This document shows positions 6,645-14,498 of a stretch of DNA of 25,299 nucleotides, piece after piece (positions within the stretch are counted from its first letter, which is position 1; each line of letters begins with the position of its first letter). The notes below the pieces were generated by a model. The model saw only the letters and a program-made list of their open reading frames with translations. It had not been told where the DNA came from and made no database searches. Both the position numbers and the translations under genes were made by a program. This stretch comes from a virus: the IMG/VR virus record IMGVR_UViG_3300024346_005995, positions 1 to 25,299 of that record; one strand, written 5' to 3'.

Positions 6645-8423
6645 TTAATTATTCCTTCTTTTACCACCCATTAACCATGAAAAATCCGAATAGTCTTGTC
6701 TACCGGCAACACGGTTTGGATTTGATGGGTTATTTGGTGCAATACCTCTAAACGGGTCCAGTGACCCTAATTGTCTTCTATTACTGTTCTGTTGTGGTTG
6801 AGGTGTGTTAGGACTATCTGTAACTGTCCATCCCTCTAATAATGCCTTTGTTGATGCTTCTGACTTTTTTAATAGTGAAAATGAGAATTCACCAACATAT
6901 ACACACATCGCCATAGCCATGATTAAATCATCGTGATGACCTTTCATATGGTCTGCCTTCCCATTAATATAGACAAAGGTATTCATTTCATTTACTAATC
7001 TGGTCGATTTTACAACAAAATTATGTCTTAATGATTCCTCAAAGGCAGCAACTATTTGTGTTCGTTTACTGTTAAATGATAAACCTGGCATTTTTTCATG
7101 TGCCTTAGGATTCCAAGACCATTTATCAAACGCATTGATACCATCAACATATAAATCTTTATAACCTAATTCTTGTAGTTTTCTTACCGTTGCAACACCC
7201 ATACCTCCTGTGATATCCACAACTGTAAATGCTGAATACATACTACCCCATTTGAAACAAACATCCGCTAATTCGTCGGGGGGTATCTTACCTAAGTACT
7301 CAGCGACTTGTTCTCTGGTATCAAAATCGACTATACAAATAGACGATGAATCTTCGGAATCTCCTCGAGACACATCAACACCCATAATATACCTGTGGTC
7401 TTTAATCGGTTCATTCCAAACCCACATTTGACCCGCCATATACTTTTCTTTAGGTTCTTCTAACATTCGTTCCCTTATCATTTCAATGGTGTCAGGAGGT
7501 ATTACGTTATCTCCCGAACCTAAGAAATTGTTCTCTAACTCTTGTGATATCTTACGTCTATCATATTTTAATTTTTTAGACATTTGTTCAAACCAACTAG
7601 AATATGGTTTATAACCTTTCTTAATTAATTTAGAAAACTCATCTTGATTATTTTCTATTAATACCACCTCATCGTCGTTATATTTATCCCTATTTAGAAT
7701 GTAGTCAACAATGTCTTTAGTTTTTATCCACTTTAAGTCTTTGGTGAATCTAGGGTCTTTATACCATACCATTTCGGTAATCTTAAAATCGTTTAACCCT
7801 TGTTGGCTCTGAGCGTATATCTCATAATAAATTTTATCAAACCCGTTAGGTGTTGATACTACGATTACTTTACCACCCGTAGATAGAGACGCCATACATG
7901 CCGCCCAAAAATCGTTACCGGCATCAATATATGCTGCTTCATCAAAAACCAATACCGTTGGTGTGTACCCCCTTAGTGCATCCATAGAGGTTGCAACCGC
8001 CTTAACCTCACAACCATTATTCAAACGGAAGTGTGACTGAGAATCTTTATCTTTAGAAAATCCTACGTTTATCCATTCGGGCCATTGGTTCAAAAACCCT
8101 CTAACCTTATTCGCCATTTCTTTGGCGGTATCAAGTTTGTTCGCAATAATTAGAACTTTCTCAGGTTGTTTAGGGGACGCAAATTGTAATTTTTTACTAA
8201 CCCAAGCCGAGGTTGCCGTAGAAACACCCGCCTGTCTATACTTAAGGGCTAAGTTTTCATTATACGTATCGTAATCTTTTATTAGTTGTTCTTGGTCAGG
8301 GAATAATTCAAAGGGGACATACTTAGACTGAGTATTATCATACGTCTCTAAATAAGTCTTCAATGCGTAAGGAGTGTCCTTTAAACATTTAGTATATTCT
8401 GTTATTAATTCCTGTTTAGTCAT
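6645..8423 (-). CDS. 17: Terminase large subunit (packaging ATPase/nuclease), T4 gp17-like
   Basis: Motor that drives DNA into the prohead and cuts the concatemer. 592 residues (T4: 610). ATPase domain: Walker A-type loop RQAGVST (63-69), Walker B VLVFDEA (157-163) and motif III VVSTPNG (188-194). RNase H-like nuclease domain: MGVDVSRGD with Asp350, VVDITGG with Asp403 and HHDDL with Asp498/499 as the metal-binding acidic set. The Asn/Gln/Pro-rich tail (after about 540) is probably flexible. It begins 3 nt after the stop of the glycosyltransferase-like gene, so the two are transcribed together. No small terminase (gp16) could be identified among the neighbours. Confidence 0.97.
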   Translation of the reverse strand: MTKQELITEYTKCLKDTPYALKTYLETYDNTQSKYVPFELFPDQEQLIKDYDTYNENLALKYRQAGVSTATSAWVSKKLQFASPKQPEKVLIIANKLDTAKEMANKVRGFLNQWPEWINVGFSKDKDSQSHFRLNNGCEVKAVATSMDALRGYTPTVLVFDEAAYIDAGNDFWAACMASLSTGGKVIVVSTPNGFDKIYYEIYAQSQQGLNDFKITEMVWYKDPRFTKDLKWIKTKDIVDYILNRDKYNDDEVVLIENNQDEFSKLIKKGYKPYSSWFEQMSKKLKYDRRKISQELENNFLGSGDNVIPPDTIEMIRERMLEEPKEKYMAGQMWVWNEPIKDHRYIMGVDVSRGDSEDSSSICIVDFDTREQVAEYLGKIPPDELADVCFKWGSMYSAFTVVDITGGMGVATVRKLQELGYKDLYVDGINAFDKWSWNPKAHEKMPGLSFNSKRTQIVAAFEESLRHNFVVKSTRLVNEMNTFVYINGKADHMKGHHDDLIMAMAMCVYVGEFSFSLLKKSEASTKALLEGWTVTDSPNTPQPQQNSNRRQLGSLDPFRGIAPNNPSNPNRVAGRQDYSDFSWLMGGKRRNN

Positions 8424-8426
8424 ATA

Positions 8427-9107
8427 CTATAAATATAAATCTAATTGTTTTATCATATCCCTACTAATACCAAAGAATTTTTTATACCCATCAAAATGTA
8501 AATACTCAGTAGTCATTCTAAACTCATAATTAGTGAATTGTGTCGCACAATGTGAAAGATTCCAAGTTTCAACAATTCTAGCGTCTAATGTTTTAGTCAT
8601 TAACTCCTTATATAAATTAATATGGTAATCTAAAACCTCCCTATCTTTAAACCATAACAATCCAGCATTTAACCACTCTCTAACCATTGGATATTCAGGG
8701 TACTTTTTTGAGAAATATGATAACCTCTCATAATACTTGTCATCCAATGTGGTGCTTTTCTCATACATAAACCTAACATCGTCTTTAATATTAAACTTAG
8801 TCGATATGAAAATATCAGGGTCGACCCAAATAAAATCACAATCTTTTTGGTCCTCTAAAACCTCCAACTTCGCACCACAAAAAAATTCAGGTGTCGTTTT
8901 TAATTCGTGTAATGTTATAGGTAAATCGTTATAATGTTTTTCGCTCTCCTTATCACAATACAAATGAATGTCAGAATAAAATTTTAATGCCGATTTAATA
9001 GACACCCTAGTCATTGTGATTATCTCTTCTTTTAGGTCTCTGTTAAAAAAGTATTCAAAACCCTGCCTAAGTGAAGGGTCTAAATGTTGTGCGAATAATA
9101 ATCTCAT
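8427..9107 (-). CDS. Glycosyltransferase-like protein (GT-A type)
   Basis: Probable nucleotide-sugar-dependent glycosyltransferase or a relative; substrate unknown. 226 residues. Features fitting a GT-A fold are an early strand-helix unit with SDIHLYCDKE (about 45-54), a DxD-type metal/nucleotide-sugar motif in DFIWVDPDIF (Asp96 and Asp98), and WLNAGLLWF (about 145-153), the acceptor-side NAG-hydrophobic pattern common in such enzymes. It resembles Bacteroidota proteins annotated as DUF6734, from memory. No signal peptide or membrane segment, so it is cytoplasmic. It sits between a terminator (9132-9159) and the terminase gene, an odd place for a sugar transferase. Possible roles are modification of a virion protein or of phage DNA bases. 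Function is inference. Confidence 0.65.
   Translation of the reverse strand: MRLLFAQHLDPSLRQGFEYFFNRDLKEEIITMTRVSIKSALKFYSDIHLYCDKESEKHYNDLPITLHELKTTPEFFCGAKLEVLEDQKDCDFIWVDPDIFISTKFNIKDDVRFMYEKSTTLDDKYYERLSYFSKKYPEYPMVREWLNAGLLWFKDREVLDYHINLYKELMTKTLDARIVETWNLSHCATQFTNYEFRMTTEYLHFDGYKKFFGISRDMIKQLDLYL
8428..8435 (-). promoter_or_regulatory. TATTTATA element upstream of terminase
   Basis: Coding-strand TATATTTATAGTAT, ending 4 nt before the terminase ATG and lying in the last codons (Leu-Tyr-Leu-stop) of the upstream gene. This proximity makes it the weakest member of the set as a promoter; it may be chance from the Leu/Tyr codons. Confidence 0.25.
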
Positions 9108-9131
9108 AGTGTGCGAATAATAATTTTATGT

Positions 9132-9159
9132 AAAAAAAATGGGGACATAAAGCCCCCAT
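9132..9159 (-). terminator. Rho-independent terminator after the 455-aa gene
   Basis: On the minus strand, stem ATGGGG/CCCCAT with a GC-containing loop followed by eight T. It closes the 9184-14417 gene block ahead of the glycosyltransferase/terminase pair. Confidence 0.88.
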
Positions 9160-9183
9160 AGTATTTAATATGATTGTTTGTGT

Positions 9184-10551
9184 TTAGTTCAATCCGATAC
9201 CAAAGTCACTCAAAAAGTCACCTAAATCATCATCACTAAAACCATCATTAATATCTTCCATAGAGTTACGGAACTCTTCCATTGCTTCCTCAGACTCCTC
9301 ACCTTTCATTCTTTCAATAATACCATCAACTAATTGTTGTAAAACTAACTTACCTCTATCAGTACCACTCATTACCTCATTAGATAATGATAGTAATGTT
9401 TTGGCGTCCATCACAACAAACTCAGCATAAAGGGCGTTTTGTAGAAATTTCTTGTCGTCATCCATTAAAACTTCTTGTGGATATGACGCTCTGAATCTAT
9501 CCCAAATAGCTGGACCTAATCTTAAATCCCATATCTCCTTATCTAACGTATCTTCTAATTCAACTACTTTATCTGCTTGGTCAGGTGATAAATCATCCAT
9601 AGAATATGCTCCTAAGTATTCTTTAATTCCTTTAATCAGTTCGTGTAATAAAATTGGAAACGAAATTGCCGTAGCTTTAATCGTTGGTGGGTCAGTTTCC
9701 ATATCCACTTCTTCTCTACCACCGACAGGTGCATCACCACCACCAGGAGAACCTCCCGGTAACATAGTCGATGCTGGTACTTGCCAATATAACATATCGT
9801 TAGCAGTCATCATAATACCGTATTGATTGAATAAGTTATCAGAACCTGTTAGTTCTCTTAACTCTCTTTGTACCAATGCGTACATGTAATGTCCTCTTTT
9901 AGATGAACCTTGCATGATTGCGTTTATAAAACGTCTTTTAGCCCTTTCTAATTTTAAGTCTTCGAAAGTCTCAAATGCTTGTTCTTCTTGTTCAAATTCT
10001 TCTTCTGTTGGTTCTTCGGGTGTTTGTGTAAAATCATCTTGTTTTACTTGTCCCATACCAACCAATTTAGACTCTAATCTAAATCTTTTTTCAGGGTGTG
10101 ATTTTATTCCATATATCCCTGGCTCAAATTCAGTTAATCCTTCTTCATCAGCAACTAATTTAATAGAAAGTCTTTCTAATTCTGACTTATACCTACTTTC
10201 TGTTGCTTGAACCTGTTGGAATGATTGTCCAATCATCGGCATTAATTGCATAATACCTTGCATACCTGTTTGAACGTCTGAAGTGAACCCTGTGGCGTCT
10301 TTAAACTTATCGACCACCTGTTTGTATCTCTCTGAGGCTAAAAGCTCTTCAAAGGTATCAGGAATATCGTTGTTATCAACGTCAATATCTAACGCAGGGT
10401 TGTCAGATAATGGACTGTCTTTATCTGCAATCGTTTTTTCTATCGAAGGGTCGGGTCTTTGAGTCCCGTCAAATTTCATTGGCATCTCGTCTAAATTTTT
10501 TTTAATTTCAGCTAAGATACTACCTTTCGATATGAATCCAAAATCTTTCAT
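9184..10551 (-). CDS. Unknown acidic protein, 455 aa (possible virion protein)
   Basis: Not recognised. Residues 25-75 are polar and disordered-looking. A helical region with Met/Gln-rich MQGIMQLMPMIGQSFQQVQA lies at about 98-117, a Glu-rich stretch around 180-200, a helical segment around 200-235 (KLERAKRRFINAIMQGSS), a Gly/Pro loop (MLPGGSPGGGDAP) near 263-275, and a mainly helical C-terminal half ending in an acidic tail (DDDLGDFLSDFGIGLN). No catalytic motif or membrane span. It starts 3 nt after the 278-aa gene stops and ends at a strong terminator. Length, composition and location between head genes suggest a structural or assembly protein; this is inference. Proteomics of purified virions would settle it. 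Confidence 0.8.
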   Translation of the reverse strand: MKDFGFISKGSILAEIKKNLDEMPMKFDGTQRPDPSIEKTIADKDSPLSDNPALDIDVDNNDIPDTFEELLASERYKQVVDKFKDATGFTSDVQTGMQGIMQLMPMIGQSFQQVQATESRYKSELERLSIKLVADEEGLTEFEPGIYGIKSHPEKRFRLESKLVGMGQVKQDDFTQTPEEPTEEEFEQEEQAFETFEDLKLERAKRRFINAIMQGSSKRGHYMYALVQRELRELTGSDNLFNQYGIMMTANDMLYWQVPASTMLPGGSPGGGDAPVGGREEVDMETDPPTIKATAISFPILLHELIKGIKEYLGAYSMDDLSPDQADKVVELEDTLDKEIWDLRLGPAIWDRFRASYPQEVLMDDDKKFLQNALYAEFVVMDAKTLLSLSNEVMSGTDRGKLVLQQLVDGIIERMKGEESEEAMEEFRNSMEDINDGFSDDDLGDFLSDFGIGLN

Positions 10552-10554
10552 ACC

Positions 10555-11391
10555 TTATTTTTTCATTTGTTGAGGTTTAGAACCTCTTTGTTTAGGTAAC
10601 CCACCTTTCTTCTCATCACCACCAGCGAAAGTTCTTCCATTTTCTTCGATGTTTTCATCTTCCATCTGTGCTTTTGGTTTTGGTGAGTGTCTTGGTTTAA
10701 CAATTGGTTTACCTGGTTTTATACCTGGTGTTGTTGTTGGTTTTACAGGTGTCTCTACAGGTGAGTTTCCTAATATGTCACCTAATTTTCCATCAAAAAT
10801 GTCTATATCCATAAAGTCGGGTAATTTATCTGTTTTAGTTTGAGATGCTAAGGTAGTGTTTTCTACCATTTCAGATATGAATTTTACCAATTCTTTTTTG
10901 GTTGTTTTTGATTCTGACATTGAAGACCCTGAAGTGGACTTAGTCCCTTTCTTTTTACCTCCAATATTAACTTTTTCTTTTGGTTGTGCAAATCCTGTAT
11001 GTCCCGACTTAGAAACTTCTTTAGCTTGTTTCCCTTTTTCAACAAACTTAACAGAGTTTAATGTTCCGTCAGCTTTGTCTAATCTATTGTCCGATACTTG
11101 TTTTGAGTGTGTGTCTTGTTTCCATCCCTTATCCGCAGATACGGGTTTAGTGAAATCAGACTCCTCATCTAATTCCTCTTCATGTGTTTCATCCTCCTCA
11201 GTAACTTCAATAGTGTCATCACTATCGACTTTATCTTTAATTTGGTCCACATTGTCTGAAGAAACCTTATATGTCGCTTCAGAGAAAATCCTACTATGTA
11301 AGATTGCGATTTTTTTCTCATTAAGAATAGATAGGGTCTTTTCTGTAAACCCTTCCCTTAATAAATCATTATATTTTTTATTATTCTTCAT
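10555..11391 (-). CDS. Unknown low-complexity charged protein, 278 aa
   Basis: Not recognised. The N-terminal ~45 residues are helical (NDLLREGFTEKTLSILNEKK). The rest looks largely disordered: an acidic stretch (about 57-80), a Lys/Ser/Gly-rich middle, a short helix TTKKELVKFISEMVENTTLA (about 163-182), a Pro/Lys-rich segment with repeated KP (about 215-242), and a basic tail ending QRGSKPQQMKK. Its start codon lies inside the upstream 140-aa gene (11-nt overlap) and it ends 3 nt before the 455-aa gene, implying translational coupling in one operon. The mix of acidic N-half and basic tail would suit an assembly or linker protein, but no function can be assigned. Confidence 0.75.
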   Translation of the reverse strand: MKNNKKYNDLLREGFTEKTLSILNEKKIAILHSRIFSEATYKVSSDNVDQIKDKVDSDDTIEVTEEDETHEEELDEESDFTKPVSADKGWKQDTHSKQVSDNRLDKADGTLNSVKFVEKGKQAKEVSKSGHTGFAQPKEKVNIGGKKKGTKSTSGSSMSESKTTKKELVKFISEMVENTTLASQTKTDKLPDFMDIDIFDGKLGDILGNSPVETPVKPTTTPGIKPGKPIVKPRHSPKPKAQMEDENIEENGRTFAGGDEKKGGLPKQRGSKPQQMKK

Positions 11392-11803
11392 CTTGTTCTA
11401 CGATATCAATTACTTTATCAAAGGTTAAAACAAAATCCCTCTCGTATAGTTTGTCTGAAACTGAATCTAACGACTCACCAAACCTAAACACTAAACGAGT
11501 TAAACCTTTGTCTACAATCTCCTCAGTATCAGCATCTTCCCACCCTAAAGCGACAACATCTTCAACTGCGTCATAAACACAAAAATAGTCTGAATTTTGT
11601 ATTAAGTGTAGTTTTAAATTTGATTCTTTTAATATTCCAACCTTTTTTATGTATTGTAACTCAGGAGGATTTGCGTTACCCGCAGCTGGTACAGATTCCC
11701 ATCCGTCACCAAAAGGTTCTACCTCATTACTACCAAATATAAATTCATAAATATTATTACCTATGTAGTTTGGTCCAAGTTCATTAACATAAATTAATCT
11801 CAT
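11381..11803 (-). CDS. Unknown protein, 140 aa
   Basis: Not recognised. A compact, acidic, probably globular protein beginning MRLIYVNELGPNYIGNNIYE, with several beta-like hydrophobic stretches (LKLHLIQNSDYFCVYDAV at about 63-80; TRLVFRFGESL at about 102-112) and an acidic C-terminus. No motif seen. It begins 1 nt after the stop of the 508-aa gene and overlaps the next gene by 11 nt, so it belongs firmly to the operon running from about 14.4 kb to the terminator at 9.1 kb. The MRLIYVNELG opening resembles small proteins encoded beside structural genes in other large phages, from memory only. Confidence 0.78.
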   Translation of the reverse strand: MRLIYVNELGPNYIGNNIYEFIFGSNEVEPFGDGWESVPAAGNANPPELQYIKKVGILKESNLKLHLIQNSDYFCVYDAVEDVVALGWEDADTEEIVDKGLTRLVFRFGESLDSVSDKLYERDFVLTFDKVIDIVEQDEE

Positions 11804-11804
11804 A

Positions 11805-13331
11805 TTATTTGAAGTATTTACCTAAAACGTTATCTATTTTTGTTGAAACTTCACTCTCACTTAAGTCTCCAAAGATTAAGTTACCTAACTTATCGATTTC
11901 ACTATCTGTTGGATTTACGTTCTTTAACTTTTTAGAAAATGTTCCATCAGTGTCTATAGTGTCGGATTTGTCTAATTTATCAGCAATTTTGTTAGTTCCC
12001 TTTGAAATCGCTTTAGCACCTAAATCATTTACCATCTTTCTAGCTTCAGGATTTTCTTTATAATATGTTAAAAATTTAGAACCTAATGTTTTAAGACCGT
12101 CCATAAACGCTCCTTCATCTAAATCCATTTCTAAATTTGGTTCCATACCCATATCCTCATCTTCAACCGCTGGTTCGAACATTTTAACTAACATATCAAA
12201 AGTTTCTTTGAAGTATGCTCTTAAGTAACATCTCTTACCGTGTTCGATTAATCCGTTTCTGTCTTCTTCATATTCTGACCAATCATCCCAATAGAAATAA
12301 ACCGCTGATTCAACTGCCGATTCAAACTCTGATGAGAATGGTGATGGCATTTTTTCAGGTTCACCTAAGTCGGTGTGTACTGAACGATTAAATGCAGTCT
12401 GGTCTGAACTTCCCCACTCGTTTAATTCTTTTTCTTCTTCATCTATATCAATAACTTCGGATAAATCATCTTCTAACTCCATTTCATCCTCTTCAGATGG
12501 TAAAGCATCCATATCTAAACCTAAGTCTTCTAATCCTGATTCTTCATCTGACGAATCTAATGACTCTTCACCATCAATTTCGAATTCATCTAACTCTTCA
12601 AAGTTAGTCATAACATCTTCTAAGTCTTCAGAATTTAACTTTGTTAAGTCTACTGCTGAAATTATTGAATTTAATACGTATTTAATGTCAGAAGACTCTA
12701 AGTCGATTTTAATCTCTCTTAAAGCTTGTCCTAACTTACCTGTTAATTTTTGTACTTTTTTTAATGACCCACTTCCTTCTTCTTCGTCTTTAGGTTCTTC
12801 AATCTCAGAATCCATATCTAAATCATCTTCGATATCGATATCCTCTTCTGAATCATCACCTAAATTAAGACCTGATAAGTCTAAATCTTCATCCTCTACG
12901 TCCATTGCTGGCTCATCCATCATTGGTTCATCCATTGCAGGTTCTTCTGAAGGAGCTGCTGGTTTCTTTAAAACATATTTAGTCTCATTTAATACAGGGT
13001 CTTCTTTACCTTCATTAAACTGTTCGTTCAATGGCTTAATAATTAAATTAATTTTCTTAAGTGCTCCTGAATAAGAACTAAATCTATTCTTATTTTTGTT
13101 TAAAATACCATCAACATAATCTAATGATGACTCGTTTAAACCTGTTTTAACGTAATACCCATCGTTTTCTTTAACGATTGCGTACGTATTACCATCAACT
13201 GCGTATTTAGTATACTCAGTTGTTGACTCATTCACAGAATGGTCCGTTGTCTTATAGTTGGCAATTTCAATCATTCTTTGAATCTTATCTTGCCCTGTTA
13301 GCTTTTCGCTACCTAATGGTTTCATTTTCAT
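11805..13331 (-). CDS. Unknown large acidic protein, 508 aa
   Basis: Not recognised. The N-terminal ~110 residues look folded, with a short beta-hairpin-like segment YAVDGNTYAIVKENDGYYVK (about 43-62). Then come a Pro/Met/Glu/Asp repeat-like stretch with four variants of (D/E)EPxMD (about 128-145) and long acidic tracts (145-195 and 250-310). The helical region KKVQKLTGKLGQALREIK (about 190-207) lies between them. A folded segment with FYWDDWSEYEEDRNG (about 347-361) and a basic helical end (about 405-508) follow. The composition parallels the scaffold protein encoded in the same genome, suggesting a second core/assembly protein; this is a guess. The first Met is used; a second Met lies at residue 3. 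A TATTTATA element is 45 nt upstream. Confidence 0.78.
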   Translation of the reverse strand: MKMKPLGSEKLTGQDKIQRMIEIANYKTTDHSVNESTTEYTKYAVDGNTYAIVKENDGYYVKTGLNESSLDYVDGILNKNKNRFSSYSGALKKINLIIKPLNEQFNEGKEDPVLNETKYVLKKPAAPSEEPAMDEPMMDEPAMDVEDEDLDLSGLNLGDDSEEDIDIEDDLDMDSEIEEPKDEEEGSGSLKKVQKLTGKLGQALREIKIDLESSDIKYVLNSIISAVDLTKLNSEDLEDVMTNFEELDEFEIDGEESLDSSDEESGLEDLGLDMDALPSEEDEMELEDDLSEVIDIDEEEKELNEWGSSDQTAFNRSVHTDLGEPEKMPSPFSSEFESAVESAVYFYWDDWSEYEEDRNGLIEHGKRCYLRAYFKETFDMLVKMFEPAVEDEDMGMEPNLEMDLDEGAFMDGLKTLGSKFLTYYKENPEARKMVNDLGAKAISKGTNKIADKLDKSDTIDTDGTFSKKLKNVNPTDSEIDKLGNLIFGDLSESEVSTKIDNVLGKYFK

Positions 13332-13345
13332 TTTAAAATGTCTTT

Positions 13346-13359
13346 AACTAAATTTAGTT
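13346..13359. repeat. 14-bp perfect palindrome upstream of the 508-aa gene
   Basis: AACTAAATTTAGTT, 14 nt before the ATG at 13331 and between it and the TATTTATA element. It could be a protein-binding site, but in sequence this AT-rich a palindrome of this size can arise by chance. Confidence 0.25.
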
Positions 13360-13376
13360 TATCGTGTATATACTAT

Positions 13377-13384
13377 TATAAATA
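13377..13384 (-). promoter_or_regulatory. TATTTATA element upstream of the 508-aa gene
   Basis: Coding-strand GATATTTATAATAGTA, 45 nt before the ATG, in the 74-bp gap after the nucleotidyltransferase gene. Confidence 0.45.
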
Positions 13385-13405
13385 TCTGTTTTTAACAAAA
13401 AAATA

Positions 13406-14170
13406 TTATTCTTCTACTTTATCCTCATCTAACGACAAAGACTTATCATATAGTTCGTTCTTAGCATCTAATAATTTACCTATATAACCGTTTCTCCTTA
13501 AGAATTTGAAAACCAAGTTTTCATATGAATATTCACCGTATTCTTCTAACCCTGTTGAACGGAAACGTTTTAATTTTTTTCTTATTTTATTTATATCCTC
13601 CATGATTTTATCATAATCACCTGTACCCTTAGAATCTTCAACAACCTCATCGATTATCTTCATCCACTGTGTTACCTTAGATATTAATTTTTCTTCGTCA
13701 GGTTCTCTACCACCTGATTTTGGTTCTACAATCCACTTATCTTTTAATATCGAATACACACCTGAAGAAAAATGTGCTTCATTTGCATCTTGTACATATA
13801 ACTCAACCTCAAAACCTTTTACTTGAATATTATGTGATGTATTCCAATTGATACGTTTACTGTCAAAAAACTCTTTAATGAATGAAACGTTTTCACCAAC
13901 ATCCTCAAAGTCTAATACAACGTGTAAATCAACGTCTGAGAATTCAGACCAATTATAGTTAGATAAAGAACCTGTCATTATCACGTCAGCAATGTCTAAT
14001 TCAATAACTAAGAAATCTAAAAATTCGTTAGTAATCTCCATTAAACGTTCTCTAATTTCAGAAACCATTTTAGGACTACCTTCAGTTCCTTCCCAAATAT
14101 CACTACATAACTCGTCCTTAGTTTTGAAACTTTGTATGATTTTAGGGTCTTTTTGTTCTTTAATTTTCAT
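13406..14170 (-). CDS. Nucleotidyltransferase (DNA polymerase beta superfamily)
   Basis: Transfers a nucleotide to an unknown acceptor (protein, RNA or small molecule). The superfamily motif is clear: MTGSLSNYNWSEFSDVDLHV gives Gly67-Ser68 and metal-binding Asp79 and Asp81, and GFEVELYV gives the third acidic residue, Glu121 or Glu123. 254 residues from the ATG at 14170. A longer open frame reaches 14299, but it would lie wholly inside the KTSC gene and its first 43 residues read as out-of-frame sequence, so the internal start (11-nt overlap with the upstream gene) is preferred. The C-terminal ~100 residues are helical (KIMEDINKIRKKLKRFRS). Phage members of this fold include tRNA- and protein-modifying enzymes; the target cannot be read from the sequence. 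Confidence 0.85.
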   Translation of the reverse strand: MKIKEQKDPKIIQSFKTKDELCSDIWEGTEGSPKMVSEIRERLMEITNEFLDFLVIELDIADVIMTGSLSNYNWSEFSDVDLHVVLDFEDVGENVSFIKEFFDSKRINWNTSHNIQVKGFEVELYVQDANEAHFSSGVYSILKDKWIVEPKSGGREPDEEKLISKVTQWMKIIDEVVEDSKGTGDYDKIMEDINKIRKKLKRFRSTGLEEYGEYSYENLVFKFLRRNGYIGKLLDAKNELYDKSLSLDEDKVEE

Positions 14171-14417
14171 CTTCTTCGATTTTTTTATACTCAAAAACAC
14201 GTCCAATATTTTTATTGAAGAAACTTCCCTGTGAATCTGCCATTCTGAATTTTGTGAATATTTCCCACGGAACGTCAGAATATTCGTACTCGACACCATT
14301 TTTAAACTCTACTAAAAGAGTTTTACTGTCTGTATGATATGTTGCTTCTTTTAAGTTAGACGAATCTAACACAACATTAATTTTTTTACCTAATATCTTT
14401 TCTGAGATGATTGCCAT
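14160..14417 (-). CDS. KTSC-domain protein
   Basis: Small protein, 85 residues, consisting almost entirely of a KTSC domain (PF13619). It shows the family pattern of a beta-strand pair TLLVEFKNGVEYEYSDVPWE (about 33-52), then ADSQGSFFNKNIGRVFEY (about 60-77), matching the canonical ApSkGkyFnknI. The domain occurs alone or fused to lysyl-tRNA synthetases and other proteins; its biochemical role is poorly understood. It is the first gene after the dnaK terminator, has a TATTTATA element 19 nt upstream, and its 3' end overlaps the nucleotidyltransferase start by 11 nt. The tight coupling suggests the two act together, perhaps on RNA; that is inference. Confidence 0.85.
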   Translation of the reverse strand: MAIISEKILGKKINVVLDSSNLKEATYHTDSKTLLVEFKNGVEYEYSDVPWEIFTKFRMADSQGSFFNKNIGRVFEYKKIEEDEN

Positions 14418-14436
14418 AAATACGCGTGTTTATTAA

Positions 14437-14444
14437 TATAAATA
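14437..14444 (-). promoter_or_regulatory. TATTTATA element upstream of the KTSC gene
   Basis: Coding-strand TTAATATTTATATTAATA, 19 nt before the ATG and directly after the dnaK terminator; it would start the 14.4-9.1 kb operon. Confidence 0.5.
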
Positions 14445-14465
14445 TTAAGAATTATATTAAAATAG

Positions 14466-14489
14466 AAAACCCCTCTTTCGAGGGGTTTT
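14466..14489 (-). terminator. Terminator of dnaK
   Basis: 10-bp stem AAAACCCCTC/GAGGGGTTTT closed, on the minus strand, by a stable GAAA tetraloop. It lies 10 nt after the dnaK stop; the T-run after the stem is broken (TTTTCTATTTT). Confidence 0.85.
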
Positions 14490-14498
14490 AATTTATAC

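Noticed and set aside
13588-13595. TATTTATA inside the nucleotidyltransferase gene (plus strand) as a promoter
   Set aside because: No rightward gene follows it; treated as background for the motif.
14171-14299. Longer open frame giving the nucleotidyltransferase 43 extra N-terminal residues
   Set aside because: It lies wholly inside the KTSC gene in another frame, and the extra residues show no family resemblance; the ATG at 14170 gives an overlap typical of this genome.
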